Assembly (NCBI GenBank): GCA_016293225.1
Contig: JAEDEQ010000088.1
Location: forward strand, 1-6,518
DNA length: 6,518 nt
From: Clostridiaceae bacterium
GTDB lineage: Bacteria > Bacillota > Clostridia > Oscillospirales > Acutalibacteraceae
Direction of reading: 5' to 3'
Each line of letters starts with the position of its first letter. Positions within the stretch are counted from its first letter, which is position 1. The translations under genes and the position numbers were made by a program. Shown in pieces: positions 4,920 through 6,518 of this stretch. The notes below the pieces were generated by a model, which did no database searches, was not told the origin of the DNA, and saw only the letters and a program-made list of their open reading frames with translations.

Positions 4920-6518
4920 CATCAAAAAGGTGCTTGTCATCGGTTCGGGACCTATCGTAATCGGTCAGGCGGCCGAGTTTGACTACGCCGGAACGCAGGC
5001 CTGCCTTGCGCTGAAGGAGGAGGGCTATGAGGTTGTTCTTGCAAACTCAAACCCTGCAACAATAATGACGGACACCCTTGTTGCCGATAAGGTTTACATG
5101 GAGCCGCTGACGTTTGAGTATCTTGCCCGTATCTGCCGCTTTGAAAGACCGGACGCTCTTGTTCCCGGAATCGGCGGACAGACGGGTCTTAACCTTGCAA
5201 TGCGCCTTTCAAAGGAGGGCGTGCTCGATGAATGTGGCATTGAGCTTTTGGGTACGGACGCTCAAAGTATTGAAAGAGCCGAGGACAGGGAGCTTTTCAA
5301 GGAGCTTTGCGAGGAGATTAACGAGCCTGTTGTTCCCTCTCAGATTACATACAGCACCGAAGAAGCGCTTGAAGCGGCGGAAAGAATCGGCTATCCGGTA
5401 ATCTTACGTCCGGCGTTCACCCTGGGCGGTACGGGCGGCGGCTTTGCCGACGATCCGGAAGAGCTGAAGGAAAAAATGAAAAACGCCCTCGCGCTCTCTC
5501 CCGTCCATCAGGTGCTTATTGAAAAGAGCATCAAGGGCTATAAGGAAATTGAATACGAGGTTATCCGCGACGCGAACGACACCGCAATAACCGTCTGCAA
5601 CATGGAAAACCTTGACCCTGTCGGAATCCACACCGGCGACTCGGTCGTTGTGGCTCCGAGCCAGACTCTCACCAACAAGGAATACCATATGCTCAGAGAC
5701 AGTGCGCTGAAAATTATCCGCGCTCTCGGCGTAAAGGGCGGCTGCAACGTTCAGTTTGCGCTCGACCCCTATTCGTTCAACTACTTCGTTATCGAGGTCA
5801 ATCCCCGCGTTTCGCGTTCGTCCGCCCTCGCCTCAAAGGCGAGCGGTTATCCGATTGCGCGCGTTTCCGCAAAGATTGCAGTCGGGCTGAACCTTGAGGA
5901 AATTCAGCTTGCAAACACGCCTGCCTGCTTTGAGCCTGCGCTGGACTATGTTGTTACCAAAATGCCGCGCTTTCCGTTCGATAAATTTCCAACGGCGCTC
6001 AACACGCTTTCAACCCAGATGAAAGCAACGGGCGAGGTCATGAGCGTCGGCAGAAGCTTTGAGGAAAGCTTCCTCAAGGCTATCCGCTCGCTTGAGGACG
6101 GAAGAAACCATATCCACCTTGAAAAATTCGATTCCGCGCACATGAGCGTGAGCGAGCTTCTTGAATACATCAAGGAGGGAACGGACGACCGCCTTTATGC
6201 AATCTCCCAGCTTATGTGGCTCGGCGTTGACGCGTCCCTCATCTGCGATATTACACAGATTGATATGTTCTTCCTTGACAAGATCAGGAAAATTGTCAAG
6301 CTTGAAAAGGAGCTTGAAAAAAACAAGGGCTCTCTTGAGTTTTTGAAAGAGGCAAAGCGCTGCGGCTTTTCCGATTCCTATGTTGCCGAGCTTTGGGGAC
6401 AGACGACGGACGAAATTTATCAGCTTCGCCTCAAGGAGAATATCTTCCCGGTATATAAGATGATTGACACCTGCGCAAGCGAGTTTGAAAGCTATGTTCC
6501 GTATTTCTATTCGACCTA
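4903..6518 (+). CDS. carB: Carbamoyl phosphate synthetase large subunit, N-terminal half (cut by window edge)
   Basis: This subunit makes carbamoyl phosphate from bicarbonate, ammonia and two ATP. The start ATG at 4903 gives MPKRTDIKKVLVIGSGPIVI, the family N-terminus, with AGGAGG at 4888-4893 nine nt upstream and a 17-nt overlap with carA. The frame stays open to the window end: 538 codons plus 2 nt, against about 1,070 for the whole protein. Seen are the preATP-grasp fold with QAAEFDYAGTQA (22-33), then the first ATP-grasp domain with Arg129, Arg169, GGTGGG at 174-179, Glu215, His243, Gln284 and ENPR-like EVNPRVSRSS from Glu298. TQMKATGEVMSVGRSFEES follows near 371, then most of the oligomerisation domain. 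The second ATP-grasp and allosteric domains lie outside. Positions 87-97 read VPGIGGQTGLN where E. coli has LPTMGGQTALN. The break is the window edge, not a truncation. Confidence 0.97.
   Translation, partial: MPKRTDIKKVLVIGSGPIVIGQAAEFDYAGTQACLALKEEGYEVVLANSNPATIMTDTLVADKVYMEPLTFEYLARICRFERPDALVPGIGGQTGLNLAMRLSKEGVLDECGIELLGTDAQSIERAEDRELFKELCEEINEPVVPSQITYSTEEALEAAERIGYPVILRPAFTLGGTGGGFADDPEELKEKMKNALALSPVHQVLIEKSIKGYKEIEYEVIRDANDTAITVCNMENLDPVGIHTGDSVVVAPSQTLTNKEYHMLRDSALKIIRALGVKGGCNVQFALDPYSFNYFVIEVNPRVSRSSALASKASGYPIARVSAKIAVGLNLEEIQLANTPACFEPALDYVVTKMPRFPFDKFPTALNTLSTQMKATGEVMSVGRSFEESFLKAIRSLEDGRNHIHLEKFDSAHMSVSELLEYIKEGTDDRLYAISQLMWLGVDASLICDITQIDMFFLDKIRKIVKLEKELEKNKGSLEFLKEAKRCGFSDSYVAELWGQTTDEIYQLRLKENIFPVYKMIDTCASEFESYVPYFYST

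Noticed and set aside
3957..4940. A 327-codon open frame on the minus strand across carA
   Set aside because: It lies opposite a clearly intact carA, has no family-like sequence, and is explained by codon bias of the + strand gene.

Overview
The window reads as chromosomal DNA from a low-to-mid GC Gram-positive anaerobe, most likely a member of class Clostridia (Oscillospiraceae/Ruminococcaceae-like). The evidence is the lipoprotein signal peptide ending in FAAC-GSGG, strong AGGAGG-type ribosome binding sites, a canonical sigma-A promoter, and the style of the proteins. The taxonomic call is inference from general look, not from a marker gene. All recognisable genes are on the + strand and form two units.

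Unit 1 (about 43-2464) is a complete polar/basic amino acid ABC importer. A promoter at 43-71 overlaps two arginine-repressor (ArgR) box-like sites. It is followed by a substrate-binding lipoprotein (150-992), a permease (1007-1735) and an ATPase (1701-2423) that starts on GTG inside the 3' end of the permease gene. A good intrinsic terminator hairpin (2432-2464) closes the unit.

The 2465-2798 gap carries no gene but is dense in structure: a 22-bp tandem repeat, a near-palindrome, a 15-bp tandem array of ACTGAAAA motifs with CodY-like half sites, a second and AT-rich 15-bp array, an 18-bp alternating CG inverted repeat with Z-DNA potential, and an ARG-box-like site just before the next gene. 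I could not identify a convincing promoter in it, although the next operon needs one. This is the part of the window least explained by standard annotation.

Unit 2 (2799 to the window edge) is argF-carA-carB: ornithine carbamoyltransferase and the two subunits of carbamoyl phosphate synthetase. carB runs off the right end, with 538 codons present, about half of the usual protein. CarAB makes carbamoyl phosphate from glutamine, bicarbonate and ATP, and ArgF uses it to turn ornithine into citrulline. Together with the upstream importer and the ArgR-like sites at both units, the region looks like a small arginine acquisition and synthesis locus under arginine control. I saw no mobile elements, tRNA or rRNA genes, or CRISPR arrays. 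The proteins belong to known families; the novelty, if any, lies in the regulatory DNA.
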